Shown here piece by piece: positions 42,659-51,905 of a stretch of 64,000 bases of DNA; the stretch's first letter is position 1; every line of letters begins with the position of its first letter. The notes beneath the pieces are model-generated. The model made no database searches, was not told the origin of the DNA, and worked only from the letters and a program-made list of their open reading frames with translations. The stretch covers positions 372,001 through 436,000 of the forward strand of contig NZ_JANUSD010000001.1 of assembly GCF_024793945.1 (NCBI RefSeq), written 5' to 3'. The position numbers and the translations under genes are program-made. The DNA comes from Emticicia fluvialis. Its GTDB lineage: Bacteria > Bacteroidota > Bacteroidia > Cytophagales > Spirosomataceae.

Positions 42659-45376
42659 ATGATAAAACCTAAATACCTGTGGTATATCAATGCCTTTTTG
42701 GGTTTAATTGCCTTGTTTCTGGTTTACCGTATCTGGCTTGCCCCCAAAAGCGATGCCTGGAATTATATTCCGGATAACGCCTTTTTGATAGTTGAAAGTT
42801 CGCAGATTCACCACTCGCTGTTCAGCAGAGACGGTATTGATTCAACGCAACTGGCCGACATCCCGTTTTTCTACGACGCCCTGCAACCGCTGAAACTAAT
42901 AGGAGAAAATGTAGATACAAACACCACAGCGCAGAAATTCCTTAATAAAAAGCTGATTACTTACTCGCTGCACCGCGAAACCAAAAAGAATCTGGAATAC
43001 ATAGTTTATATACCGGCCGGAGCTTTTGGTGATGCGGAATTTCTTAATCAGCTATTAAAACCAGACCCCACTAAAAGAAAAGTGTACGGAAGAACCTACA
43101 AGGGTATCAGAATAGAAGAACTGTATAACTTAAACAACCGGCTGCTTTTTAATTTTTTAATTCATGACGATTATCTCATTTGTAGCGGTTCTAAAATTTT
43201 GCTTGAAGAAGTAGTAAACAGAATCAGGTCTGGCGGGGCGCTTGAGAACTCACCATTTAAAGAAACCCGGCGGGGCATTGCGCATATTTATTACAAAAGT
43301 AAAAACCTTCACGATGTTGCCGATATTCTACCGTCGCAACTTTCGCCGAATCTGATAGAGTTCTTCAGCAACATTACGCCGCGCAATCCGGATGTGGTAT
43401 TTGAAAAACCGGTAAGCCCTAATACGGTATCGGCTTATATATATTCAAAAGGAACCAACACCATTCCGTTCTTAGGTATTTTCGGCCAGCAGATGCCCCA
43501 ATCAATTACCTGTACTGATTTAATACCGGTTAATACGTCAATTACTTTCCGTCTGAGTTTTCATAACCCCGCAAAGCTGGAGAAAGACCTAAGCAACTAT
43601 TTCCGTGCCAATGAGCAGGAGCTTCTGGCTGAAAAAGATAGCCTTAACCGCCTGCTGAATGTGAACCTGGGCGGTTTGTATCAAGTACTAAAGAATGAAC
43701 TGGTACTTTGTGAGATGGAAACCTCTACAGACGAAGCATCAAGAAAAATACTTCTGATAAAAACAAAAGACCAGGCAGAAGCCATGAATATGTTTGATGA
43801 CCTGGCCGCAAATGCAGAAAAGCTCTCTTCTTACTTTAAACCCAAACCTTTTAGCTACCTGAATAACTATGTACGTAAAATTCAGATAAGCCAGCTTCCT
43901 GCTTTGCTCTTTGGCTCACTCTTCCGGGGTTTTCCGGATTGCTATTATACCCAGATAGGAGACTACATAGTGCTGGCCAGCGATGACGAAGCCATGCGGG
44001 AGTATCTGAACAATCTGAACACGGGACAAACCTGGGCGAGGTCTGGCGTGTATACAGACTTTATAAAGAAACTCCGCCCTCAGGCACAGGTAACAGCTAT
44101 CATCAGTCCGCAGAGAATCTGGAACAACTTTTATTTTTCTTTGCCCCAAAAATGGAGAAACTCGGTTGTGAAACATGAGCAACGTGCCAAGTCTTTAAGG
44201 TTTATTGCCTTTGAAAACTTTGTTATCAATAATACTTTCGGCACAAAGGTGCTGATTGAGAAAATCCCACAGACGCAGAAAGAGGTTTTGGTTAACCGGT
44301 TTTTTATGCAGGATAGCCTAAACATGAGCGCCAGATTTAAGGGCAAACCGTTTGTTATAAACAACGCCGCCAGTGCTTCAGAAGAGATAATGCTGCAGCA
44401 GGAGGATAACCAGGTTGTGCTGGTGAGCAGTTCAGCCACAGAAGTTAATAAAGTGCCGCTTGGGCAGGCAATTACCAGCCCTTATTTATTGCCTACTGAC
44501 TATTTCCAGAACGGTACATTGCATTACCTGGCTACTACGCCGGGGCAACTGGTATTTTTTAGCCGCGAAAACCAGAAAGGGCTTGTTGCCAATTATGCCG
44601 ACATTCAATTTAAGGGAGAAATTAAGGCGGTAACATCTAGTGAAACTAAAATTTATGTAGCTGATGAGGGAGGCAATATTTATATAATAAATGAAGAAAC
44701 CCAGCGCATAAGCCGTTTGAATACCCTGGCGAATTTGTACGATATTGTGCAGATGCAGGCTGTTAAATATAAAAATAATACGTATCTGGCAGTGTTGCAG
44801 AAAGATGGTACACTCACTGTGTTTTATGAGCAGGGGCCAATTCTGAGCGGCTTCCCGAAAGTGCCACTGTCAAGCAGGCCATTAGAAATGATAGTAGAGG
44901 AGGGGCCGAGCAGACAATCGTTAATAACGCTGGTTTCGGTAACGGGAGAAATAATAAAAGTAGATATGACGGGCAACTCACTGAGTGGGTCGGGCATTCA
45001 ATTGGAAAGGCCTAATAAGGGAACTGTATTTGAAGTCATTTTCGACCAGAATCATAAAGACTGGTTGATAGCGCGAAGAACGCCTACCTCTTTAATGATT
45101 AGCAATAAGCAGGGCAACCCTGTGTTGGAGATAGGCAGTACCAACTTCATGCAATCACAGTTACGTTATTTCGATTTAGGTAATGATTTACGATTCATTG
45201 CCATCTTTGACGGAACGAACAACACCCTCTTCAACCTGAAAGGACAAATGCTGGGCGATAAACCTTTGCCTGCCAGTGCCCTGCCGGCGCTGTCATATTC
45301 TGAAGCCTACAATAAATTATTTATCTACAATACCAACAAAACAAGGTTTGAGGTTTGGACGGTGAAGTTGAAGTAG
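42659..45376 (+). CDS. DUF3352-like membrane-anchored protein of unknown function
   Basis: This 905-residue protein has one N-terminal transmembrane helix (about 8-27, YINAFLGLIALFLVYRIWLA). Residues about 30-560 match the style of DUF3352 proteins found in Bacteroidota (such as PDNAFLIVESSQIHHSL). The last 300 or so residues look like a beta-propeller with short repeated strands (such as VADEGGNIYIINEETQRI). No catalytic motif is visible. It stands alone, with a strong terminator just after it. The role is unknown. Confidence 0.75.
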   Translation: MIKPKYLWYINAFLGLIALFLVYRIWLAPKSDAWNYIPDNAFLIVESSQIHHSLFSRDGIDSTQLADIPFFYDALQPLKLIGENVDTNTTAQKFLNKKLITYSLHRETKKNLEYIVYIPAGAFGDAEFLNQLLKPDPTKRKVYGRTYKGIRIEELYNLNNRLLFNFLIHDDYLICSGSKILLEEVVNRIRSGGALENSPFKETRRGIAHIYYKSKNLHDVADILPSQLSPNLIEFFSNITPRNPDVVFEKPVSPNTVSAYIYSKGTNTIPFLGIFGQQMPQSITCTDLIPVNTSITFRLSFHNPAKLEKDLSNYFRANEQELLAEKDSLNRLLNVNLGGLYQVLKNELVLCEMETSTDEASRKILLIKTKDQAEAMNMFDDLAANAEKLSSYFKPKPFSYLNNYVRKIQISQLPALLFGSLFRGFPDCYYTQIGDYIVLASDDEAMREYLNNLNTGQTWARSGVYTDFIKKLRPQAQVTAIISPQRIWNNFYFSLPQKWRNSVVKHEQRAKSLRFIAFENFVINNTFGTKVLIEKIPQTQKEVLVNRFFMQDSLNMSARFKGKPFVINNAASASEEIMLQQEDNQVVLVSSSATEVNKVPLGQAITSPYLLPTDYFQNGTLHYLATTPGQLVFFSRENQKGLVANYADIQFKGEIKAVTSSETKIYVADEGGNIYIINEETQRISRLNTLANLYDIVQMQAVKYKNNTYLAVLQKDGTLTVFYEQGPILSGFPKVPLSSRPLEMIVEEGPSRQSLITLVSVTGEIIKVDMTGNSLSGSGIQLERPNKGTVFEVIFDQNHKDWLIARRTPTSLMISNKQGNPVLEIGSTNFMQSQLRYFDLGNDLRFIAIFDGTNNTLFNLKGQMLGDKPLPASALPALSYSEAYNKLFIYNTNKTRFEVWTVKLK

Positions 45377-45385
45377 AGTGGTACG

Positions 45386-45419
45386 CAAGGGCAGGAAAAT
45401 CATCCTGCCCTTGTTTTTA
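45386..45419 (+). terminator. Strong terminator after the DUF3352-like gene
   Basis: CAAGGGCAGGA (45386-45396) pairs perfectly with TCCTGCCCTTG (45403-45413) and is followed by TTTTT. It lies between convergent genes. Confidence 0.9.
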
Positions 45420-46907
45420 TCTGTTTAATGCTTCTTCAACTTGCTTAATGAGTATATCCCGGTTCATCGGGAACCCTGCCTTTGATGTTTCTATTTTTCC
45501 ATACTTATCAATAATTGCATAGGTGGGGAATCCCGTTCCTCTTAGTTTCTTCATTGCTTCCTCGGTTAAATCCTCAGATGCCATCACATGTACGCCTTCT
45601 AAATTATAATAGGCAATCAGTCTTTTCCACTTTTCTACTTCTTCATCATAATTGGCGATGTATAAAAACGTTACGTCTTTATTCTTAAAATGTTTTTTAA
45701 GCTCCGCAGAATTTGCACTTATCTCTTCTCTGCATGGGCCACACCAGGTTCCCCACATATCTATTAATACGGTTTTACCAGTTAAAAGTGTAGTGATGTT
45801 CTTCCAGGTTTTAATACCTTCCAGAAATACCATTTTATCTGAAAGCTCATTCTTTGCTTTATTTAACGCATTACTTACAGGCCCAGTAAAGTAGCTATTC
45901 AACCTGCTGTTTGGGAATTGAGTTTTGAAGTCGGCCCACCCCAGTTGAACATTGTCAAAGTTTTCCCGTCTTATCATATCATTGAATAGCAGCGCATACA
46001 TCTGTTCTTTGGTTTTTCCGTCAAAATACCGGTTTATCATTTTGTATTTCAGGTAATTATAAAAATCCTGCTTCATTACAGAATCGGCCATCGCTTGGTT
46101 TCCATCAAACCATTCTTTACAGAATTCAGTACGTTTCCTGAAATACTCATCTAAAAAACTGCTGTGCTTTCTGTCCAGATAAGTATCAAGATAATAATGA
46201 TACGAGGGTGCCACTAAAGCCTTATCATCAGAAAGCGGTACTTCATTTTGTAATTGCGCCAATGTGTTTTCCCACTTTTCCTTATTCCTTGCTATTGGCT
46301 CTCGCCATGCAATTCTGATACCCCCGTAAGTATTGTAAAATGCATACACGCGGGCGTATTTCAGATGATAATTCCACGCTTCAATAAAATCAGGAGCTGG
46401 CTTGTAAAGTTTTATAAGAGAGTCAAGCGTTCTTCTGTCTCTGTTATAAAAGTTGTTTACTACTTTGTAGATTCTGTCAGGTAAGGTATCTTCTTTCACC
46501 CAGCCATACCTATAATATATGGGTATATTTTTCAGCTGATTATGCTTTGCCCCAACTCCGGTTATAGTAATGGCTTTATTGGTGTTTTCTGAAATCAGCA
46601 GATTGTCGCCCTTACTGATATACAAATACTGTTCAAATAGCATCCGATCACTGCCGGTGGTGTCTTCAATAGAAAGAACTACTATTTCTTTATTCAAGAA
46701 ATCAGCTTTCAGACTGAAGCTACCTGTGGGGCTCACTGCGGTTTCTGTAACAAAGCCCTGTGGGGTTTTAATAAATTGATTTGTCGGACGGGAGATTTGC
46801 ACAATAGCGCCTTTCATGGAAGGGAGCTTCCCGCTGATGGTAGTTTTTTGAGCATAAGACACAAATAGCGTAAATACGTACAGCAAGAGCGTAAAAATTG
46901 TTTTCAT
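45417..46907 (-). CDS. TlpA-like thioredoxin-fold exported protein
   Basis: This protein of 496 residues has a signal peptide (MKTIFTLLLYVFTLFVSYAQ), an N-terminal DUF4369-like sandwich, a long helical middle, and a C-terminal TlpA/ResA thioredoxin domain with WCGPC in GTWCGPCREE and a cis-Pro in GFPTYAIID. I chose ATG 46907; a GTG at 46916 is three codons upstream. It should act as a disulfide reductase in the periplasm. Large TlpA paralogs of this type are common in Bacteroidota. Confidence 0.88.
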   Translation of the reverse strand: MKTIFTLLLYVFTLFVSYAQKTTISGKLPSMKGAIVQISRPTNQFIKTPQGFVTETAVSPTGSFSLKADFLNKEIVVLSIEDTTGSDRMLFEQYLYISKGDNLLISENTNKAITITGVGAKHNQLKNIPIYYRYGWVKEDTLPDRIYKVVNNFYNRDRRTLDSLIKLYKPAPDFIEAWNYHLKYARVYAFYNTYGGIRIAWREPIARNKEKWENTLAQLQNEVPLSDDKALVAPSYHYYLDTYLDRKHSSFLDEYFRKRTEFCKEWFDGNQAMADSVMKQDFYNYLKYKMINRYFDGKTKEQMYALLFNDMIRRENFDNVQLGWADFKTQFPNSRLNSYFTGPVSNALNKAKNELSDKMVFLEGIKTWKNITTLLTGKTVLIDMWGTWCGPCREEISANSAELKKHFKNKDVTFLYIANYDEEVEKWKRLIAYYNLEGVHVMASEDLTEEAMKKLRGTGFPTYAIIDKYGKIETSKAGFPMNRDILIKQVEEALNR

Positions 46908-47147
46908 ATTTATCACAAGTAAAGTTGAACAATAAAGTACTAAAAGTAGAAATTTCTTCTGAATATTGTTCGCTCGGTACTAATAAATACTACGTATGTG
47001 GCTCAATGAATAGTCTGAGACAGCCAGACCATATTTTTTTCTTAATTTTCGGCCAGCCCTACTACAACTTTTGAATTGAGAAAAAAGATTCAGGCAACCT
47101 AAATATCTGATAACAAGAAAAATAATTGAAAAACTTTTAGGATATAT

Positions 47148-47177
47148 TTTGCAGGCTGAAAAAAATCAGTACCTTTG
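47148..47177 (+). promoter_or_regulatory. Promoter P1 upstream of the ribosomal protein operon
   Basis: TTTG (47148-47151), an 18-base spacer and TACCTTTG (47170-47177) match the Bacteroidota -33/-7 consensus. Transcripts would start near 47184, 400 bases before rplC. Confidence 0.7.
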
Positions 47178-47183
47178 CACCTC

Positions 47184-47450
47184 AATTAAAAACGGAGCAC
47201 TTCTCATTTGGTTAAACGAAGTCTCGAATCATTCGGGAAACCAGTTTAACTTTGACTGTAAGAATAACCGAACTCGTTTCGTAAATATTAATTCAGAACA
47301 GTCTCCGAAAGCTATGAATTTTACAGGAATCGCTGCAAGGTAACAAGGAATCGTCCTGCACCTTAAGTTTTTAGGCCTTACCGGAACGGATTCGTCCAAC
47401 GGTTTGCAGTGTAATGAACAAGTTGGCTTGGCCAACCTCTGGAAAAGTAA
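47184..47450 (+). ncRNA. Hairpin-rich leader or small RNA candidate upstream of rplC
   Basis: Between two promoter-like signals this segment holds several predicted stems: GTTAAAC/GTTTAAC (47211-47217 with 47244-47250), AAGGT/ACCTT (47337-47341 with 47360-47364) enclosing AGGA/TCCT around an ATCG loop, ACCG/CGGT (47380-47383 with 47400-47403) enclosing GGA/TCC around TTCG, and GTTGGC/GCCAAC (47422-47427 with 47431-47436). An AGGAATCG direct repeat occurs 21 bases apart. It does not match a known RNA I can name. It may be a regulatory leader of the ribosomal operon or a separate RNA. Confidence 0.4.
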
Positions 47451-47468
47451 ATAATTTATTGGCCGATG

Positions 47469-47500
47469 TTTGGTTTAGTGCACTTTTTTTAGGAATTTTG
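47469..47500 (+). promoter_or_regulatory. Promoter P2 upstream of rplC
   Basis: TTTG (47469-47472), a 20-base spacer and GAATTTTG (47493-47500), close to the TAnnTTTG pattern, precede rplC by 83 bases. It could drive the operon independently of the upstream leader. Confidence 0.5.
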
Positions 47501-47583
47501 CACCCCCGTTTGGACGCCGGATTTCGATTTGGCTGAAGAAAAATCAAATTAGGTTATAATAGCAAAATAAAGCGTAAAATACC

Positions 47584-48204
47584 ATGTCTGGAATTATCGG
47601 AAAGAAAGTTGGCATGACCACTATCTTCAACGCAGATGGCCAAGCAGTACCTTGTACTTTGATTGAGGCAGGTCCTTGTGTTGTAACTCAGGTTCGTACC
47701 GAAGAAAAAGATGGCTACAAAGCTATCCAATTAGGTTACGGCGAAAAGAAAGAAAAAAACACAAGCCGTCCGTTGGTAGGTCATTTCAAAAAAGCAGGCA
47801 CAACGCCTAAGCGTAAATTAGTTGAGTTTAAAGAGTTCGAAAAAGAATATAGCCTTGGCGACACTATTCGTATAGAAGATGTATTTGCAGAAGGCGATTT
47901 CTTAGATGCAACCGGTAACTCAAAAGGTCGTGGTTTCCAGGGTGTTGTAAAACGTCACGGATTCGGCGGTGTGGGTGGTCAAACGCACGGTCAGCACAAC
48001 CGTGGTCGTCACCCCGGTTCAATCGGAGCCTGCTCGTTCCCATCACGCGTTTTCAAAGGTCTTCGTATGGCCGGCCGTATGGGTAACACACGTACAACTG
48101 TACAAAACCTTAAAGTATTGAAAGTTTTATCAGACCAGAATCTGATCGTTATCAGCGGTTCAATTCCGGGTGCTAAAAACGGTTTCATTACTTTGCACAA
48201 ATAA
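47584..48204 (+). CDS. rplC: 50S ribosomal protein L3
   Basis: This 206-residue protein of the large subunit helps start 23S rRNA folding and reaches to the peptidyl transferase centre. The start MSGIIGKKVGMTTIF and the loop GVGGQTHGQHNRG (near the methylated Gln of other bacteria) are diagnostic. It is the first gene of the run; rpsJ, which usually precedes it, is absent. It is followed by a 116-base gap containing a CCCC palindrome. Confidence 0.97.
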   Translation: MSGIIGKKVGMTTIFNADGQAVPCTLIEAGPCVVTQVRTEEKDGYKAIQLGYGEKKEKNTSRPLVGHFKKAGTTPKRKLVEFKEFEKEYSLGDTIRIEDVFAEGDFLDATGNSKGRGFQGVVKRHGFGGVGGQTHGQHNRGRHPGSIGACSFPSRVFKGLRMAGRMGNTRTTVQNLKVLKVLSDQNLIVISGSIPGAKNGFITLHK

Positions 48205-48235
48205 AATAACCCCCAGCCCCTAAAGGGGAGTTATT
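48205..48235. repeat. Palindromic repeat between rplC and rplD
   Basis: AATAAC/GTTATT (48205-48210 with 48230-48235) flank CCCC/GGGG (48217-48220 with 48225-48228) around TAAA. It is one of several CCCC-type palindromes in the window's intergenic DNA. Confidence 0.7.
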
Positions 48236-48320
48236 GGTTGATTTTTAATAAGCTGTCTTTAGGGCGGGCAGCAAATATTCAGGTCGACACCGAACGACAT
48301 CGAAAAAAACGGTAGTAACA

Positions 48321-48947
48321 ATGGAATTATCAGTATTAAGCAAAGACGGAAAAGATTTGGGTCGTAAGGCAGTTTTGTCTGACGATGTTTTCGGAATCGA
48401 GCCAAATACACATGTGGTTTACCTGGATGTAAAACACTATTTGGCAAATCAACGCCAAGGCACGCATAAAGCCAAGCAAAGAGCTGAGATAGCACGTTCA
48501 ACCAAGAAAATTGTTCGTCAAAAAGGTTCTGGCGGTGCTCGTCATGGTTCTACCAAAGCTCCAACCTTCGTAGGTGGTGGTCGTGTATTCGGACCTGTTC
48601 CTCGTGATTACGACTTCAAATTGAATAAGAAAGTAAAAGTTCTGGCTCGTAAATCAGTTCTTTCAGCAAGAGCCAAAGAAAATAACATCTCGGTTATTGA
48701 AGATTTTACTTTTGAGTCTCCAAAAACAAAATCATACTTAGCATTTCTTAGTGCATTGTCATTGACAGGCAGCAAGACTCTTTTCATTTTGCCTGATTAT
48801 GATAGCAATGTGTATTTATCAGCTCGTAACATTCCAAAAACAAGAGTTTTGAGTGCAGACGAAGTAAGTACTTATGACTTAATCAATGCTGATAAGTTAA
48901 TCATTAGCGAAGGTGCTTTGTCGAAAATAGAATCAATATTGAACTAA
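48321..48947 (+). CDS. rplD: 50S ribosomal protein L4
   Basis: This 208-residue protein lines part of the exit tunnel and in other bacteria can regulate its own operon. The family pattern IVRQKGSGGARHGSTKAPTF, with an extended loop rich in Gly and basic residues, is clear. It follows rplC after 116 bases, an unusually wide gap for this pair, which contains the palindromic repeat. Confidence 0.97.
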   Translation: MELSVLSKDGKDLGRKAVLSDDVFGIEPNTHVVYLDVKHYLANQRQGTHKAKQRAEIARSTKKIVRQKGSGGARHGSTKAPTFVGGGRVFGPVPRDYDFKLNKKVKVLARKSVLSARAKENNISVIEDFTFESPKTKSYLAFLSALSLTGSKTLFILPDYDSNVYLSARNIPKTRVLSADEVSTYDLINADKLIISEGALSKIESILN

Positions 48948-48981
48948 AAGCTGCGAACAGCTTTGCTAATAAATTAAGAAC

Positions 48982-49269
48982 ATGAGTGTACTTAAAAGAC
49001 CAATCATCACTGAAAAAACGCAAAAGAGCACTGCAAAAGGCAAGTTTGTGTTTGAAGTGGCTATGGATGCGAACAAAATACAAATCGCAAAAGCCGTAGA
49101 GAAGATGTATGGCGTTTCAGTTACTGACGTAAACACCATTCGTCAAATCGGTAAAAAGAAATCAAGAATGACTCGTAGCAGAGCATCTTCAGGTGTTACA
49201 TCAACTTTTAAAAAGGCGATTGTAACCTTGAAAGAAGGTGAAATGATTGATTTCTACGAAAATTTATAA
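48982..49269 (+). CDS. rplW: 50S ribosomal protein L23
   Basis: This 95-residue protein sits at the exit tunnel and docks trigger factor and SRP. The start MSVLKRPIITEKTQ and the segment IAKAVEKMYGVSV are typical. It lies 34 bases after rplD. Confidence 0.97.
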   Translation: MSVLKRPIITEKTQKSTAKGKFVFEVAMDANKIQIAKAVEKMYGVSVTDVNTIRQIGKKKSRMTRSRASSGVTSTFKKAIVTLKEGEMIDFYENL

Positions 49270-49351
49270 GAAAGGTTAAGCGGCTATCCGCCAATCGTTC
49301 CATCATTAAATTTCAGGTATAGCCTTACAGGCTGCAAAAGATTAAGTAAAA

Positions 49352-50176
49352 ATGGGTATCAAGAAATTAAAACCAATCACCCCGGGGCAACGTCATCGTG
49401 TAGCGCCTGATTTCTCAGAGATTACCGCAAGCAAACCTGAGAAAAGCCTTACAACCACGATTAAAAGAACCGGTGGTCGTAATAATGAAGGACACCGTAC
49501 CGCACGTTACATCGGTGGTGGCCACAAACGTAAATATCGTATCATAGATTTCAAAAGAAGCAAAGTAGATGTTTCTGCTGAGGTAAAAACTATTGAGTAC
49601 GATCCAAACCGTTCTGCACGTATTGCGCTTGTAGAATATACAGACGGTGAAAAGGCTTACATCATTGCCCCACAAGGCTTGAAAGTTGGCCAGGTAATTA
49701 TTGCCGGCAAAACAGTTGCTCCTGAAATCGGTAATGCTCTTCCACTAGGAAGCATGCCGCTTGGTACAATTGTTCACAACATTGAGTTGCATCCTGGAAA
49801 AGGTGCCCAGATGGCACGTAGCGCAGGTACTTATGCACAGGTGTTGGCAAAAGACGGCAAATATGTAACATTAAAGATGCCTTCAGGTGAAATGAGAATG
49901 GTACTTGCTACTTGTATTGCTACGGTAGGTACAGTTTCGAATGCCGACCACATGAACGTTACTTACGGTAAAGCCGGTCGTAAACGTTGGTTGGGTGTTC
50001 GTCCACGTGTAAGAGGTGTAGCTATGAACCCGGTTGATCACCCGATGGGTGGTGGTGAAGGCCGTGCGTCAGGAGGTCATCCTCGTTCGCGTAATGGCTT
50101 ATTGGCTAAAGGTAAGAAGACTCGTGATAAAACTAAGCCTTCAAGTAAGCTAATCATTTCAAGAAGAAGTAAATAA
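49352..50176 (+). CDS. rplB: 50S ribosomal protein L2
   Basis: This 274-residue protein is needed for subunit association and peptidyl transfer. It contains the RNA-binding N-terminal domain (RTGGRNNEGHRTARY) and the C-terminal segment GVAMNPVDHPMGGGEG, whose His is the residue implicated near the active site. It is 82 bases after rplW. Confidence 0.98.
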   Translation: MGIKKLKPITPGQRHRVAPDFSEITASKPEKSLTTTIKRTGGRNNEGHRTARYIGGGHKRKYRIIDFKRSKVDVSAEVKTIEYDPNRSARIALVEYTDGEKAYIIAPQGLKVGQVIIAGKTVAPEIGNALPLGSMPLGTIVHNIELHPGKGAQMARSAGTYAQVLAKDGKYVTLKMPSGEMRMVLATCIATVGTVSNADHMNVTYGKAGRKRWLGVRPRVRGVAMNPVDHPMGGGEGRASGGHPRSRNGLLAKGKKTRDKTKPSSKLIISRRSK

Positions 50177-50204
50177 TCAAAATAAAGAATCTAGATAAGT
50201 ATTT

Positions 50205-50483
50205 ATGGCACGCTCACTAAAAAAAGGACCATATATTGATTACCGCCTTGAGAAAAAAGTTGTTGATATGAACAACTCAGGTAAAAAGTCAGTCATCAAA
50301 ACATGGTCGCGTCGCTCAATGATTTCTCCTGATTTCATTGGACATACTTTCGCAGTACATAACGGCAATAAATTTATTCCGGTATATGTAACTGATAACA
50401 TGGTAGGGCACAAATTGGGAGAGTTCTCTCCAACGCGTAACTTCCGTGGTCACATAGCAAAGAAAGATAAAGGAAAAAGATAA
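50205..50483 (+). CDS. rpsS: 30S ribosomal protein S19
   Basis: This 92-residue head protein of the small subunit starts MARSLKKGPYIDYRLEKKV and has the TWSRRSMISPDFIGHTF motif. It forms an RNA-contacting pair with S13. It is 28 bases after rplB. Confidence 0.97.
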   Translation: MARSLKKGPYIDYRLEKKVVDMNNSGKKSVIKTWSRRSMISPDFIGHTFAVHNGNKFIPVYVTDNMVGHKLGEFSPTRNFRGHIAKKDKGKR

Positions 50484-50503
50484 TAATTGTACATTTGTAA
50501 AAA

Positions 50504-50848
50504 ATGGAAGCAGTAGCAAAATTAAGTGATTATCCTACCTCGCCACGTAAGGCAAGACTGGTTGCAGACCTGATCAGAGGTAAAAAGGTGAGCCAAGCGC
50601 TGGGTATATTGAGCTTTCAGCCTCAACATGCCTCACCTGTTATCAAGAAGGTCTTGTTATCAGCGGTAGCTAACTGGCAACAAAAGAACGAAGACCAGAA
50701 AATTGAAGATGCAGAACTTGTTGTTAAGTCAATCTTCATTGATGGTGGACGTATGATTAAACGTTTAAGACCGGCACCTCAAGGGCGTGCATACAGAGTT
50801 CGTAAACGTTCTCATCACCTTACTATTGTAGTTGATAGTGCAGTTTAA
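50504..50848 (+). CDS. rplV: 50S ribosomal protein L22
   Basis: This 114-residue protein lines the exit tunnel. It has SPRKARLVADLIRGKKV and the tunnel loop GGRMIKRLRPAPQGRAYRV. It is 20 bases after rpsS and 81 bases before rpsC. Confidence 0.97.
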   Translation: MEAVAKLSDYPTSPRKARLVADLIRGKKVSQALGILSFQPQHASPVIKKVLLSAVANWQQKNEDQKIEDAELVVKSIFIDGGRMIKRLRPAPQGRAYRVRKRSHHLTIVVDSAV

Positions 50849-50929
50849 TTATTAATAAGCGAACGATATACTACTCGTATCGCACCAAAATGAATATGGC
50901 TTAATGCCATAATAAGCAAATAATAACTA

Positions 50930-51796
50930 ATGGGACAAAAAGTTAATCCTGTCGGTCTAAGACTTGGCTACATCAGAGGTTGGGAATCTAACTGGTATGG
51001 TGGCAAAACATTCGCTGAGAAGCTTGTCGAAGACCAAGAAATCCGTAAATACGTGGCAGCGCGTATTCCGAAAGGAGCGATCTCGAAAGTAGTTATCGAG
51101 CGTACCTTGAAACGTATCACTCTTACTATCCATACGGCCCGTCCGGGTGTTGTAATCGGAAAAGGTGGTAACGAAGTTGATAAGATTAAAGAAGAGTTGA
51201 AAAAACTGACCGGCAAAGACGTTCAGATCAACATTTACGAAATCAAACGCCCTGAGTTGGATGCCAAATTGATTGGCGAATCTATCGCTCAGCAATTAGA
51301 GGCTCGTATTTCTTACCGTCGTGCCATGAAACAAGCCATTCAGGCCGCTGTTCGTGTAGGTGCGCAAGGTATTAAAGTAAAATTAGGTGGTCGTTTGGCA
51401 GGTGCTGAAATGGCCCGTAATGAGATGTATAAAGAAGGACGTATCCCGCTTCATACACTTCGTGCTGATATTGATTATGCAGTATCAGAAGCCCTTACGG
51501 TATATGGTAAAATCGGTATCAAAGTTTGGGTATTCAAAGGCGAAGTATTTGGTAAGCGTGATTTAACTCCGGCAGGAGGTGCAGCATCATCAGCTAACGA
51601 AAGAGGTGGCGAAGGTGCATCAGCCGGTGGACGTGGCGGACGCGACGACCGTAGAGGTGGCGGACGTGATGACAGAAGAGGTGGCGGACGTGACGATAAC
51701 AGAGGAGGTGGAGACAGAGACCGCAACCGTAACAACAATCGTGGTGGCGGAAACCGCAACAATAACAATAACAGAGGTAATAACAACAGAAGATAA
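50930..51796 (+). CDS. rpsC: 30S ribosomal protein S3 with long Gly/Arg/Asp/Asn-rich tail
   Basis: This 288-residue protein has a normal S3 body to about residue 215: MGQKVNPVGLRLGYIRGWES at the start, the KH domain with GVVIGKGGNEVDKI, and GIKVWVFKGEVFG. Residues about 216-288 form a low-complexity tail of repeated RGGGRDD-type units passing into a long Asn, Arg and Gly stretch. Most bacterial S3 proteins stop near 210-240 residues. The tail should be disordered and may contact mRNA or rRNA at the entry channel, where S3 lies. This is inference. Confidence 0.97.
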   Translation: MGQKVNPVGLRLGYIRGWESNWYGGKTFAEKLVEDQEIRKYVAARIPKGAISKVVIERTLKRITLTIHTARPGVVIGKGGNEVDKIKEELKKLTGKDVQINIYEIKRPELDAKLIGESIAQQLEARISYRRAMKQAIQAAVRVGAQGIKVKLGGRLAGAEMARNEMYKEGRIPLHTLRADIDYAVSEALTVYGKIGIKVWVFKGEVFGKRDLTPAGGAASSANERGGEGASAGGRGGRDDRRGGGRDDRRGGGRDDNRGGGDRDRNRNNNRGGGNRNNNNNRGNNNRR

Positions 51797-51905
51797 ATAG
51801 TTTTGAGTTTCAGGTTTTAGGTTTCTTTACTGAAATATGATTCTTGAAACTTAAAATATTTGAAACTTGAAACTAAGCACATAGTGCTGATAACATAATA
51901 GCGTC

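Noticed and set aside
47149..47343. Plus-strand frame of 64 codons before rplC
   Set aside because: It starts inside promoter P1 and runs through predicted hairpins; no family is recognisable.
51475..51786. Minus-strand frame of 103 codons rich in Leu, Pro and Arg
   Set aside because: It is the antisense shadow of the repetitive S3 tail.
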